From the NCBI RefSeq assembly GCF_014195545.1, contig NZ_JACIBX010000007.1:124001-188000 (forward strand): a DNA stretch of 64,000 nt. The letters run 5' to 3'. Numbering within the stretch: the first letter of the stretch is position 1; each line of letters starts with the position of its first letter. The DNA is from Limimaricola variabilis. GTDB taxonomy: Bacteria; Pseudomonadota; Alphaproteobacteria; Rhodobacterales; Rhodobacteraceae. Below are positions 56,112 through 64,000 of the stretch, piece after piece. The translations under genes were made by a program, and so were the position numbers. The notes beneath the pieces were generated by a model. It saw nothing but the letters and a program-made list of their open reading frames with translations, ran no database searches and had not been told where the DNA came from.

Positions 56112-56330
56112 TCAGCGTTGCATGAAATGCCGGAGCACGAAGACCCGGATCGCCGAGGCGAGGCCGACATCGCCCCGGGCCTCGTCGATCTCGGCCGCCA
56201 GCCCGTTGATGGTTCGCCCCTCGGTCGCGGCGATGTCGCGGAAGGCGCGCCAGAACACGTCTTCCAGCGAAACGCTGGTGCGGTGCCCGTGCAGCGTCAG
56301 CGATCGCTTGACCGGGCGCCCGTCACTCAT
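56112..56330 (-). CDS. Ribbon-helix-helix domain protein
   Basis: 72-residue protein of the RHH_4 type: the N-terminal strand VKRSLTLHGHRTSVSLEDVFWRAFRDIA, then ATEGRTINGLAAEIDEARGDVGLASAIRVFVLRHF. RHH proteins often bind DNA as dimers, but targets are unknown. It overlaps the DUF4169 gene by 8 bases and ends the sspB-fumC-DUF4169-RHH strand. Confidence 0.87.
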   Translation of the reverse strand: MSDGRPVKRSLTLHGHRTSVSLEDVFWRAFRDIAATEGRTINGLAAEIDEARGDVGLASAIRVFVLRHFMQR

Positions 56331-56496
56331 CGCGGCGATGCTGGTCGAGCCGCTTCGCCGCCGCCTCGGCCTCGGCAGCGTCGCGGGTCTTCTCGGCCTT
56401 GGAGCGGCCGAACTTCGCGGCGTTGACGTCGGCGCGGGCCCGCTTCTCGGCCCGCGCCTTCTGCTTCCTGAACTGGTTCAGGTTCACCGGCTTCAT
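56323..56496 (-). CDS. DUF4169 family protein
   Basis: 57-residue, extremely basic and Ala-rich protein starting [20 protein letters not shown] and continuing with [15 protein letters not shown]. The sequence matches the small DUF4169 family found next to fumC in Rhodobacterales. It is predicted to be a long helix; the function is unknown, and nucleic acid or protein binding is likely from the charge. The ATG overlaps the fumC stop (ATGA) and its own end overlaps the RHH gene. It is too short for many gene finders. Confidence 0.82.
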   Translation of the reverse strand: MKPVNLNQFRKQKARAEKRARADVNAAKFGRSKAEKTRDAAEAEAAAKRLDQHRRDE

Positions 56497-57893
56497 TTCG
56501 GGCCGATCATCTCCTCGGGGCGCACCACGCGGTCGAAGGTCTCGGCATCGACGAAGCCGAGGTTGATCGCCTCTTCCTTCAGGGTCGTGCCGTTCTTGTG
56601 CGCGGTCTTGGCGACCGTGGTGGCGTTGTCATAGCCGATGGTCGGCGCCAGCGCGGTGACCAGCATCAGGCTCTCGCGCATCAGCTTGCCGATCCGCTCC
56701 TCGTTGGCTTCGATGCCCGCGACGCAGTTGTCGGTGAAGGCCACCGCCGCATCACCGATGAGCTGCATCGACTGCAGCACGTTGTAGGCGATCATCGGCT
56801 TGTAGACGTTGAGCTCGAAATGGCCCTGCGACCCGGCGAAGCCCACAGCCGCATCGTTGCCCATGACATGGGCGCAGACCTGCGTCAGCGCCTCGCACTG
56901 GGTCGGGTTGACCTTGCCGGGCATGATCGAGGAGCCGGGCTCGTTCTCGGGCAGCATCAGCTCGCCCAGGCCGCAGCGCGGGCCGGAGCCCAGGAGGCGG
57001 ATGTCGTTGGCGATCTTGAACAGCGAGCCCGCGACCACGCGCAGCGCGCCCGACATCTCGACCATCGCGTCATGCGCGGCCAGCGCCTCGAACTTGTTCG
57101 GCGCGGTGACGAAGGGCAGGCCGGTGATCTTCGCCATGTTCTCGGCCACGGTCTCGCCCCAGCCCTGCGGCGTGTTGAGCCCGGTGCCGACGGCGGTGCC
57201 GCCCTGCGCCAGCTCGTAGATCGCCGGCAGCGCCGCCTTGACGCGGCGGATGCCCATCGCGACCTGGTGGGCGTAGCCGCCGAACTCCTGGCCCAGCGTC
57301 AGCGGCGTCGCGTCCATGGTGTGGGTGCGGCCGATCTTGATGATGTCCTTGAACGCCTCGGCCTTGGCAGCCAGCTCGGCGTGCAGCTTTTCCAGCCCCG
57401 GCAGCGTCACGTCGCGCGCGGTGGTGGCGACGGCGATGTGCATCGCGGTCGGGAAGGTGTCGTTCGACGACTGGCCCATGTTGACGTGGTCGTTGGGATG
57501 CACCGGCTCCTTGGAACCGATCGTGCCGCCGAGGATCTCGATGGCGCGGTTCGAGATCACCTCGTTGGCGTTCATGTTCGACTGGGTACCCGAGCCAGTC
57601 TGCCACACGACGAGCGGGAAGTGGTCGTCGAGCTTGCCCGCCACGACCTCGGAGGCGGCCTGGATCATCGCGTCGGCGAGCTTCGGATCGAGCTTGCCGC
57701 GGGCCTTGTTGGCCTCGGCGCAGGCCTGCTTGATGACGCCCAGCGCGCGGACGATCGCCACAGGCTGCTTTTCCCAGCCGATCGGGAAGTTCATGATCGA
57801 GCGCTGGGTCTGCGCCCCCCAATAGCGGTCCGAGCGGACCTCGAGCGGGCCGAAGCTGTCGGATTCGGTGCGGGTGGGGCTGGTCTGGCTCAT
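56493..57893 (-). CDS. fumC: Class II fumarate hydratase
   Basis: Converts fumarate to malate in the TCA cycle, iron-independent. 466 residues. Substrate region [49 protein letters not shown], and the signature [15 protein letters not shown] (about residues 315-329) with the catalytic Ser loop are clear. ATG 57893 has GGGAG upstream. Overlaps DUF4169 by 4 bases. It follows sspB on the same strand after 77 bases. Confidence 0.96.
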   Translation of the reverse strand: MSQTSPTRTESDSFGPLEVRSDRYWGAQTQRSIMNFPIGWEKQPVAIVRALGVIKQACAEANKARGKLDPKLADAMIQAASEVVAGKLDDHFPLVVWQTGSGTQSNMNANEVISNRAIEILGGTIGSKEPVHPNDHVNMGQSSNDTFPTAMHIAVATTARDVTLPGLEKLHAELAAKAEAFKDIIKIGRTHTMDATPLTLGQEFGGYAHQVAMGIRRVKAALPAIYELAQGGTAVGTGLNTPQGWGETVAENMAKITGLPFVTAPNKFEALAAHDAMVEMSGALRVVAGSLFKIANDIRLLGSGPRCGLGELMLPENEPGSSIMPGKVNPTQCEALTQVCAHVMGNDAAVGFAGSQGHFELNVYKPMIAYNVLQSMQLIGDAAVAFTDNCVAGIEANEERIGKLMRESLMLVTALAPTIGYDNATTVAKTAHKNGTTLKEEAINLGFVDAETFDRVVRPEEMIGPK

Positions 57894-57970
57894 CGCGATC
57901 TCCCTGGTATGCAGTCGCATGCCATCTACCGCGTGGGCCGCCCTCTGGGCAATCGTCTAAATGCCGGCGC

Positions 57971-58456
57971 TCAGGACTTGCGGAAGCTGTCGAGGCTGAC
58001 GACCTGGGCGGCGCCCTTCTTCGCGGGCTCCTCCTCGGGCTCGGCCATCTCCTGCATCGGGGCCTCTTCGTCCTCGTCCTCTTCCTCGTCGTCCTGCGTC
58101 TCGAAGCGCAGGCCGAACTCGACCGAAGGGTCGACGAAGGTGCGGATGGCGTCGAAGGGGATGTAGAGCGGCTCGGGGCTGTCGCCGAAATTCAGGGTGA
58201 TCGAGAAGCCCTCGGAGGTGACCGAGAGACCGTCGAACCAATGCTGGATGACGATGGTCATCTCGCCCGGATAACGATCGGACAGCCAGTCGGCGATCTC
58301 CACGTCGGGATGCATGGTGTCGAAGGTGATGAAGAAGTGGTGCTTGCCCGGCAGGCCTTCGGCCGCGACGCGCGACAGCACCTCCTGAATCAGCCCGCGC
58401 ATCGCCCGATGCATGAGGTTTCCATAGTCGATCGAGCGATTGGCAGGCCGGGTCAC
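57971..58456 (-). CDS. sspB: SspB-family ClpXP adaptor
   Basis: 161-residue alphaproteobacterial SspB, the adaptor that binds ssrA-tagged proteins and tethers them to ClpXP. A GTG start at 58456 (AAGGA upstream) gives RSIDYGNLMHRAMRGLIQEVL, then the peptide-binding fold with HHFFITFDTMHPDVEIADWL and ITIVIQHWFDGL-like MTIVIQHWFDGLSVTSEGFSITLNF. An acidic, low-complexity linker (about 120-145, Glu/Asp rich) precedes the C-terminal ClpX-binding SLDSFRK motif. The tmRNA gene is less than 1 kb upstream on the same strand, a functional neighbour. Confidence 0.9.
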   Translation of the reverse strand: MTRPANRSIDYGNLMHRAMRGLIQEVLSRVAAEGLPGKHHFFITFDTMHPDVEIADWLSDRYPGEMTIVIQHWFDGLSVTSEGFSITLNFGDSPEPLYIPFDAIRTFVDPSVEFGLRFETQDDEEEDEDEEAPMQEMAEPEEEPAKKGAAQVVSLDSFRKS

Positions 58457-58469
58457 GTTGCGTCATCCT

Positions 58470-59192
58470 TTAACGTTCGGGCCAAGCATAGGGGATTCGA
58501 TGCTGGATGAAAGGGGGTCCGGCATCCTGTGGCGGCGCGAGCCCGCCGATGAGCTGAACCAGCTCCCGGCGCAGTTTCAGCCGGATCGCGCGCGGGTAGT
58601 CCCGGTGGCCCCGCGCGGTGATGACGAAGCCGTCCCGCGTGGCGACACGATTGCGGTAGAAGCCGGTGATGGCGAGGCCGAGGCTCTCGATCGCGAGCCC
58701 GTTGACGGTCACGCCCATCGCCTGCGCCCGGCGCTGCGCCGCGCCGACATCGCCGCCGTCATTGGGGGTGCCATCGCCCGAGACGTCGACCACACGGCGA
58801 TGGCAGGCGGGCGCGACGGCAAAGAGGTCGAGCGCGGCGTCGAGCGCTTCGGCCGGGGCGGTGCCGCCCATGACGAAGGCGCGCGGCGTGGTCCGGACCG
58901 AGGTGGCGAGCGCCATGAGCGCGGCCCGGCCGCGCGGTTGAACCCAAGGCTGTGTAACGACCTGCTGGCGCGAATCCGACCATTGCAGCACCGCGATCGC
59001 GACCTGTCCCGAGAGCACGGCCTCGGCCACCACCGGATCGGTCAGCGCGTCGGCCAGCCCGTCGACCTGCAGCCGGTACTCGGCCTCATCGACGGAGTTC
59101 GACACGTCCATCGCCAGCACCAGCGCCGTGTCGCAGGCGCCTGCCATAGCGGGCCACAGCGCGCAGCCGAGGGCGAGGAACAGCCGGAGCAT
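58470..59192 (-). CDS. DUF1194 domain protein (von Willebrand A-like)
   Basis: 240-residue exported protein with a signal peptide (MLRLFLALGCALWPAMAGA). The DUF1194 domain begins CDTALVLAMDVSNSVDEAEYRLQV, where DVSNS resembles a MIDAS metal-binding motif of VWA domains, and continues with DVSGDGTPNDGGDV. Probably periplasmic; function unknown. It lies between ssrA and sspB on the same strand. Confidence 0.85.
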   Translation of the reverse strand: MLRLFLALGCALWPAMAGACDTALVLAMDVSNSVDEAEYRLQVDGLADALTDPVVAEAVLSGQVAIAVLQWSDSRQQVVTQPWVQPRGRAALMALATSVRTTPRAFVMGGTAPAEALDAALDLFAVAPACHRRVVDVSGDGTPNDGGDVGAAQRRAQAMGVTVNGLAIESLGLAITGFYRNRVATRDGFVITARGHRDYPRAIRLKLRRELVQLIGGLAPPQDAGPPFIQHRIPYAWPER

Positions 59193-59264
59193 GACCCATG
59201 CTGCACCGGGCCGAGGCGCGGCGGCAAGCGTCTTGTCCAGTCAGGGTGAATCTCGGCGGAGGGA

Positions 59265-59584
59265 GGAAGTGCAGGCTTCTGTTGCCAGGTGCCTGCGAAC
59301 CCCGCCTTACGCGGCTAGGCGCAAGGGCTTAAGTTTCGGCGGACCGAGACTGCTTAAGCAGCCACAGCCATTGCCGGAGCACGGTTGTCGTTGGCAACTG
59401 TACATATCGGACCGATAACGGTGGTACCTCACCGGGACAAAGCCATCCTCTTTACACGTTCGTCGATCCTATTTCGGCCCCATCTGCCCCCAACGAGGGA
59501 TGATTGGTGGAGCCGCCGGGTACCGCCCCCGGGTCCGATCCGCTTATTACAGGCGCGTTTATGTCCATAGTTCCACGAGGGAAC
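59265..59584 (-). ncRNA. ssrA: Permuted two-piece tmRNA
   Basis: Trans-translation RNA that rescues stalled ribosomes and tags nascent proteins. The gene is circularly permuted, as in alphaproteobacteria: the acceptor piece comes first (5' end near 59584, ending ...GGCTCCACCA at 59505), then a short spacer, then the coding piece starting GGGGCAG at 59490 and ending near 59265 with the hairpin GCAGGC...GCCTGC. The tag frame at 59395-59354 encodes ANDNRAPAMAVAA and a TAA stop, which fits an alphaproteobacterial ssrA tag. GGATCGACG after the 5' end and TTTGGTACCCGG-like acceptor bases are further hallmarks. Exact processed ends are estimates. Confidence 0.9.
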
Positions 59585-59590
59585 GGGTCG

Positions 59591-59619
59591 AATATAGGTG
59601 CGGGCGCGGGCGATGAAAA
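59591..59619 (-). promoter_or_regulatory. ssrA promoter
   Basis: On the minus strand TTTTCA (59619-59614), a 17-base spacer and TATATT (59596-59591) form a sigma-70-like promoter. Transcription would start near 59584, at the GTTCCCTCGTGGAAC hairpin that opens the precursor. Confidence 0.6.
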
Positions 59620-59724
59620 GGGGGGCGGGACCGAAAGCCTTGGCTCTCGTCGCGCCGGGTCGCATCGCGTTCCGGCATGCGCATTTCGGTGGCCGCGATC
59701 CGCACGCGCCGGTAGCTTGACCGG

Positions 59725-60276
59725 ATGAACGAGACATCCGCTCTAACCATCCGCGCGGCCGAGCCGCGCGACGCGGCGGCGCTGACCGCGATGACGAACC
59801 TGCCCGGCGTGCGGCACGGCACGCTGCAACTGCCATTCGGCCCCCATGCGCGGCTCGAGCAGAGGCTGGCGGCCGGCCGCGAGGATCATCTGCTGGTCGG
59901 GGTGACCCGCGACGCGACCGGCGCCGAAGAGATCGTGGCCCATGGCGGGCTGTTGCCTCGCCAGAGGCGCAGGGCGCATGTCGGCGAAATCCTCCTGATC
60001 GTGCATGACGATCATGTCGGCCGGGGCCACGGCACCGCGATGCTGCGGGCGCTTCTCGACCTTGCCGATCACTGGCTCGGGCTGCGCCGCCTCGAACTCG
60101 AGGTGAACACCGACAACGTGGCCGCGATCCGGCTCTACGAGCGGCACGGATTCGAGATCGAGGGCACCAAGCGGGGCGACACGCTACGGGCGGGCGAGCT
60201 GATCGACTGCCACATCATGGGGCGGCTGCGCCCGGCGCCGCGTCTGGCACAGACCCCCGTGTCGGACGTTCGGTGA
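59725..60276 (+). CDS. GNAT-family N-acetyltransferase
   Basis: 183-residue acetyltransferase. GNAT motif A is VGEILLIVHDDHVGRGHGTAML (about residues 88-109) with the acetyl-CoA loop GRGHGT. Motif B is in LRRLELEVNTDNVAAIRLYERHGFEIEG (about 122-149), resembling RimI/Pat-like or spermidine acetyltransferase-like members. Substrate unknown. The ATG at 59725 lies 106 bases from the ssrA -35 box on the other strand, so the two promoters are divergent. Confidence 0.85.
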   Translation: MNETSALTIRAAEPRDAAALTAMTNLPGVRHGTLQLPFGPHARLEQRLAAGREDHLLVGVTRDATGAEEIVAHGGLLPRQRRRAHVGEILLIVHDDHVGRGHGTAMLRALLDLADHWLGLRRLELEVNTDNVAAIRLYERHGFEIEGTKRGDTLRAGELIDCHIMGRLRPAPRLAQTPVSDVR

Positions 60277-60277
60277 C

Positions 60278-60299
60278 CGGGGCCGCGATCGCGGCCCCG
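60278..60299. terminator. GC-rich palindrome between convergent genes
   Basis: A 22-base perfect palindrome (CGGGGCCGCGATCGCGGCCCCG) directly after the GNAT stop and before the PotD-like gene end, which converges on it. T-runs are weak, so it is only a probable bidirectional terminator. Confidence 0.55.
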
Positions 60300-60321
60300 A
60301 CCATGTTTCGCTCAGATGGGC

Positions 60322-61362
60322 TCAGAAGCCCGACTTGATCATCTCGAAGGTCTCGGCGTGCTGCTCGCGCCGCTCGTTGGGGATCGACAGCTGCGCCAGC
60401 ACCGGCGCGTCGATCGGGGCGATGCCCGACGCCTCGAGCGTCGCTTCGTCGATCTCGCCCAGCGCGGCGGCGTTGGCCGAACCGAAGCCCGCCTCGAGCA
60501 GCGGCATCGCCGCCTCGGGCGCCAGCATCGCGTTGATGTAGTCATAGGCCTGGTCTTCGGAGCCCGGCGCGTCCTTCATGTTGACGTAGCCGCACAGCCA
60601 CAGCGAGGAGCCTTCCTCGGCCTCGCGCTCGAAGCCGATCGGGCGGCCTTCCTCGACCATGGTCGGATAGGTCTCGTTCCATGCCCAGCTCACCAGCACC
60701 TCGCCGGTGGCCATCAGCTGGCTCAGCTCGGCCGGGTCGGTCCAGTAGGTGCGCAGGTTGGGATGAACCTCGCGCAGCCAGTTCGCCGCCGCCTCGAACT
60801 GTTCGTCGGTGGCCTGGGTCCAGTCGGTGGTGCCGGTGGCGAGATAGGCCAAGGCGAAGGCGTCGTCGACGTTGTCGGGCAGCGCCATGCGGCCCGCATA
60901 GGCGGGGTTCTTGAACACCTCGAGCGTGGCGACGTCCTCGGCCGGGACCTCGTCGGGATTGTAGGCGATCGCGGTGGAGCCGAAATCGGTGGGGATGAAG
61001 AAGACATCGTCGCCCCCGGCGCTCACCTGCTGGCCGGTGAGATTGCGGTCGATCGTGTCCCAGGCGTCGATCCGGCTCGTGTCCCAGGGCTCGATCAGTC
61101 CGCTCTCGGCCCATTTGGTGACCGAGCCCGCGCAGATATGGGTGATGTCGGCACGGAAGCCCGAGCGCAGTTTCTGGAACGCCTCTTCCTCGTCCCCGAA
61201 GAAGGAGAAGCTCGGTTCGCCATGGGTTTCCGAGAAGGCCGGGTGGAAGGCCGGATCCTCGAAGCCGGGATAGTCGAGCACGGTCAGCCCGCCCTCCTGC
61301 GAAACGGCGGCGGTGGCGAGGGCGGCGAGCGACGCGGCACCCAAGAGGCGGAACTTGTTCAT
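60322..61362 (-). CDS. PotD-like periplasmic binding protein (spermidine/putrescine type)
   Basis: 346-residue exported binding protein with a signal peptide (LLGAASLAALATAAVSQ). PotD/PotF-like pattern: FRADITHICAGSVTKWAESGLIEPWD, FIPTDFGSTAIAYNPDEV, TYWTDPAELSQLMATGEVLVSWAWN. Polyamine or a related amine is the likely ligand from the family, but this is an inference. No permease or ATPase is adjacent, so it is an orphan or serves a distant transporter. Confidence 0.82.
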   Translation of the reverse strand: MNKFRLLGAASLAALATAAVSQEGGLTVLDYPGFEDPAFHPAFSETHGEPSFSFFGDEEEAFQKLRSGFRADITHICAGSVTKWAESGLIEPWDTSRIDAWDTIDRNLTGQQVSAGGDDVFFIPTDFGSTAIAYNPDEVPAEDVATLEVFKNPAYAGRMALPDNVDDAFALAYLATGTTDWTQATDEQFEAAANWLREVHPNLRTYWTDPAELSQLMATGEVLVSWAWNETYPTMVEEGRPIGFEREAEEGSSLWLCGYVNMKDAPGSEDQAYDYINAMLAPEAAMPLLEAGFGSANAAALGEIDEATLEASGIAPIDAPVLAQLSIPNERREQHAETFEMIKSGF

Positions 61363-61518
61363 TCATTGGCTCCCGTTGGCGCCGCGCTGACTGCGCGGCA
61401 GGTGGAGCCTAGAAGCGGCTCCGCGCCGCTTCAAGTGCCGTGCGTCACCGCCGATTGCACCATGCCGCGCGACGTGCATTCATGGCCGCCGACAGACGAG
61501 ACCCGGGGAGGGATGCAG

Positions 61519-62508
61519 ATGTTCAAGGCGCTTTTGGTCGAGAAGGACGAGGCGGGGGCCACCCATGCGGCGGTGCGCGAGCTCGAGGATGACCGGCTGC
61601 CCGAGGGCGAGGTCACGGTGGCGGTGGAGTATTCCACGCTGAACTACAAGGACGGGCTGTGCATCGGGCCGGGCGGTGGCCTCGTGCGGAATTACCCGCA
61701 TGTGCCGGGCATCGATTTCGCCGGCACGGTCGAGGCCTCCGACGACGCGCGCTACAAGCCCGGCGACAAGGTGATCCTCACCGGCTGGCGGGTCGGCGAG
61801 GCCTATTGGGGCGGCTATGCCACCCGCGCCCGGGTCAAGGCAGACTGGCTGGTGCCGCTGCCCGAGGGGCTGTCCACGCGCGACACCATGGCCGTGGGCA
61901 CCGCCGGCCTCACCGCGATGCTCGCGGTGATGGCGCTCGAGCAGCACGGGCTGAAGACCGGGCAGGGGCCGGTGCTGGTCACCGGCGCGGCGGGCGGCGT
62001 CGGTTCGGTCGCCACGGCGATCCTCGCCTCGCAGGGCCATGAGGTCGCCGCCGTCACCGGGCGGCCCGAGACCGAGGATTACCTGCGCGATCTCGGCGCC
62101 GCGTCGATCGTGCCGCGCTCCGAGCTGAACGAGGTCACCAAGAAGCCGCTGGAGAGCGAGCGCTGGGCCGGCTGCGTCGACGCGGTGGGCGGGGCGATGC
62201 TGGCGCGGGTGCTGGGGCAGATGAATTACGGCGCCTCGGTCGCGGCGGTGGGCCTTGCGGGCGGCGCCGACCTGCCGGCCAAGGTGATCCCCTTCCTGCT
62301 GCGGGGCGTGAACCTTCTGGGCATCGACAGCGTGATGCAGCCCTATGACCGCCGGGTCGAGGCCTGGGAGCGGATCGCGCGCGAGTTGCCGATGGAGAAG
62401 CTGCGCGCGATGATCCGGCCCGCGCGGCTCGAGGATCTGCCCGAACTCGGGGCCGAGATCCTCAAGGGCCAGGTGCGCGGCCGCGTCGTGGTCGAGGTTG
62501 CGGGCTGA
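61519..62508 (+). CDS. acuI: Acrylyl-CoA reductase, AcuI-type
   Basis: 329-residue zinc-free medium-chain dehydrogenase/reductase of the AcuI/YhdH type that reduces acryloyl-CoA to propionyl-CoA with NADPH. N-terminal FKALLVEKDEAGATHAAVRE, core YSTLNYKDGLCIGPGGGLVRNYP and GIDFAGTV, and the nucleotide site VLVTGAAGGVGSVATAILAS (about residues 152-171). ATG 61519 is preferred over ATG 61513 because GGGGAGGG is then 6 bases away. It is used in DMSP/acrylate catabolism in marine relatives; the BCCT transporter follows. Confidence 0.9.
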   Translation: MFKALLVEKDEAGATHAAVRELEDDRLPEGEVTVAVEYSTLNYKDGLCIGPGGGLVRNYPHVPGIDFAGTVEASDDARYKPGDKVILTGWRVGEAYWGGYATRARVKADWLVPLPEGLSTRDTMAVGTAGLTAMLAVMALEQHGLKTGQGPVLVTGAAGGVGSVATAILASQGHEVAAVTGRPETEDYLRDLGAASIVPRSELNEVTKKPLESERWAGCVDAVGGAMLARVLGQMNYGASVAAVGLAGGADLPAKVIPFLLRGVNLLGIDSVMQPYDRRVEAWERIARELPMEKLRAMIRPARLEDLPELGAEILKGQVRGRVVVEVAG

Positions 62509-62654
62509 GGTCTGTTTCGACACGCCCCGGTTGACCCCGCGCCGCGCCGCGCCGCGGGGTCGCGTTCCATGCTATGATATGACAGACGCACGATTTCTTG
62601 ACCTCGGGCCTCCGGGCCTAGGTTTTTGCGTGATATCAAGCATTGGGGGTGACG

Positions 62655-64000
62655 ATGACGACGCCGGACACCGATCCAGAGGCTGCGGAGACGACGCGGC
62701 TCATCGACGAGACCGACTACGAGGTCGGTCAGGACAACATCCAGACGCAGATCGGGCCATTCGGCCTCGACATCCACAACCCGGTCTTTCTGATCGCGGG
62801 GCTGGGGATCGTGGCCTTCGTTCTGGGCACGCTGATGGTGCCGGAGGCCGCCACCTCGGCCTTCAGCAGCCTGCGCGACTGGCTCACCGCCAACTTCTCG
62901 TGGTTCTTCATTCTCGGCGGCAACATCTTCGTGCTGTTCGGCCTGCTGCTGATCGTGACGCCGCTGGGCTCGGTCCGGCTGGGCGGCGCGAGCGCGCGGC
63001 CCGATTACGGCTATGCCGGCTGGTTCGCGATGCTGTTCGCCGCCGGCATGGGCATCGGCCTGATGTTCTACGGCGTCTCGGAGCCGTTGTCGCATTTCTC
63101 CACCTCGGTGGCCGAGGGCGCCGGTTCGCCCGAAAGCTGGGCCCCGCTGTCGGGGGCGCCGGGCGATCCGGAGGCCGCGCGCCAGCTCGGCATGGCCGCC
63201 ACGATCTACCACTGGGGCCTGCACCCCTGGGCGATGTACGCCGTGGTGGCGCTGGCGCTGGGGCTGTTCAGCTACAACCAGGGCCTGCCGCTGACGATCC
63301 GTTCCGCCTTCTACCCGATCTTCGGTGAACGGGTCTGGGGCTGGACCGGGCATATCATCGACGTGGTCGCGGTCTTCGCGACGCTGTTCGGCCTCGCCAC
63401 CTCGCTGGGCTTCGGCGCGGAGCAGGCGCTGGCGGGCATGAACTTCCTGTTCGGGACCGGTGATGCGACCGAGGGCGGGCGCTATCTCTTCGGGCTGAGC
63501 TACGACAACCCGGTCATCGGCGCCGATGGCGAGGAAGTCGGCCGCACCGGTGCGGGCCTCAAGATCCTGCTGATCCTCGCGATCACCGGCATCGCCACGA
63601 TCTCGGTCATGGCCGGTCTCGACGGCGGGGTGAAGCGCGCCTCCGAGATCAACATGGTTCTGGCCTTCCTGCTGCTGCTCTTCGTGCTGTTCGTCGGCCC
63701 GACCGCCGAGATCATCACCGGCTTCTTCGCGGCGCTGTGGGCCTATATCGTGAACTTCCCGGCGCTGAGCCAGCCCTTCGGGCGCGAGGATGCCAACTTC
63801 AGCCAGGGCTGGACCGCCTTCTACTGGGCGTGGTGGATCTCCTGGTCGCCCTTCGTCGGCATGTTCATCGCCCGCGTCAGCCGCGGCCGCACGGTGCGCG
63901 AGTTCATGATCGCGGTGCTGCTCGTGCCGTCGCTGGTCTGCGTGTTGTGGATGACCGTCTTCGGCGGCACCGCGATCACCCAGGTGGTGCAGGACAACTT
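62655..64000 (+). CDS. BCCT-family transporter (3' end outside window)
   Basis: Betaine/carnitine/choline-type secondary transporter, partial, 448 residues visible. Multiple transmembrane helices start at about residue 46. Hallmarks: YGYAGWFAMLFAAGMGIGLMFYGVSEPL, ATLFGLATSLGFGAEQALAGMNFLFG, and WTAFYWAWWISWSPFVGMFIARVSRGRTVREF. Substrate (betaine, choline, carnitine or DMSP) cannot be told. It starts 146 bases after acuI on the same strand. Confidence 0.92.
   Translation, partial: MTTPDTDPEAAETTRLIDETDYEVGQDNIQTQIGPFGLDIHNPVFLIAGLGIVAFVLGTLMVPEAATSAFSSLRDWLTANFSWFFILGGNIFVLFGLLLIVTPLGSVRLGGASARPDYGYAGWFAMLFAAGMGIGLMFYGVSEPLSHFSTSVAEGAGSPESWAPLSGAPGDPEAARQLGMAATIYHWGLHPWAMYAVVALALGLFSYNQGLPLTIRSAFYPIFGERVWGWTGHIIDVVAVFATLFGLATSLGFGAEQALAGMNFLFGTGDATEGGRYLFGLSYDNPVIGADGEEVGRTGAGLKILLILAITGIATISVMAGLDGGVKRASEINMVLAFLLLLFVLFVGPTAEIITGFFAALWAYIVNFPALSQPFGREDANFSQGWTAFYWAWWISWSPFVGMFIARVSRGRTVREFMIAVLLVPSLVCVLWMTVFGGTAITQVVQDN

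Overview
The window is 64 kb of very GC-rich (roughly two-thirds G+C), densely packed chromosomal DNA. Gene content points to an alphaproteobacterium of the Rhodobacteraceae (Rhodobacter/Roseobacter group). The evidence is gene order (purL-bolA-grxD; trpG-trpD-trpC-moaC-moeA-lexA), a LexA box of the alphaproteobacterial GTTC-N7-GTTC type, a circularly permuted two-piece tmRNA gene, a holin/endolysin pair of the gene-transfer-agent type, and a protein clearly derived from the class II ribonucleotide reductase NrdJ. The species cannot be named from the sequence. No insertion sequences, CRISPR arrays, rRNA operons or intact prophage were seen.

Layout. 0-5 kb: the end of a coiled-coil protein, a GNAT acetyltransferase, grxD, bolA, purL, a candidate small RNA or purL leader with its own promoter and terminator, and a LysR regulator. 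5.4-12.3 kb: murI, argC, then cytochrome c maturation genes (ccmE, ccmF, ccmH) interrupted by a GH108 endolysin and a 3-TM holin, then an enoyl-CoA hydratase-family gene. 12.3-19 kb: an unknown protein beside an AT-rich region with repeated CCTAT motifs, gltA, gltX, comEC and lexA. 19-31 kb: molybdopterin (moeA, moaC) and tryptophan (trpC, trpD, trpG, trpE) genes with ung embedded, a divergent polysaccharide deacetylase, DoxX, a SurA/PpiD-like foldase and an aminotransferase. 31-35 kb: gpt, fabI, pdxH, a double cold-shock-domain protein, a DUF192 protein and tRNA-Pro(UGG).

35-42 kb: the degenerate NrdJ-like protein, an ExoD-family protein, nadE, and queC-queD-queE behind a very small preQ1-I riboswitch, then a dihydrodipicolinate synthase-family gene. 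42.7-48.5 kb: a caa3-type terminal oxidase cluster (subunit II with haem c, a fused subunit I/III, a small membrane protein, CtaG, a triheme cytochrome c). 48.6-52.5 kb: a complete YnjBCD-like ABC importer. 52.6-56 kb: ccdA, a membrane alpha/beta-hydrolase-like protein and a cytochrome P450. 56-59.6 kb (minus strand): tmRNA (ssrA), a DUF1194 protein, the ClpXP adaptor sspB, fumC, a DUF4169 protein and a ribbon-helix-helix protein. 59.7-64 kb: a GNAT enzyme, an orphan PotD-like binding protein, acuI (acrylyl-CoA reductase) and the start of a BCCT transporter.

Functional themes are respiration and cytochrome assembly (ccm, ccdA, caa3 oxidase), protein quality control (ssrA with sspB), queuosine, NAD and PLP metabolism, tryptophan and molybdopterin synthesis, and possible acrylate/DMSP metabolism. 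The least ordinary items are the NrdJ-like pseudoenzyme at 35.3-37.1 kb, the candidate sRNA/leader at 4.05-4.13 kb, and the AT-rich operator-like region at 13.05-13.21 kb.
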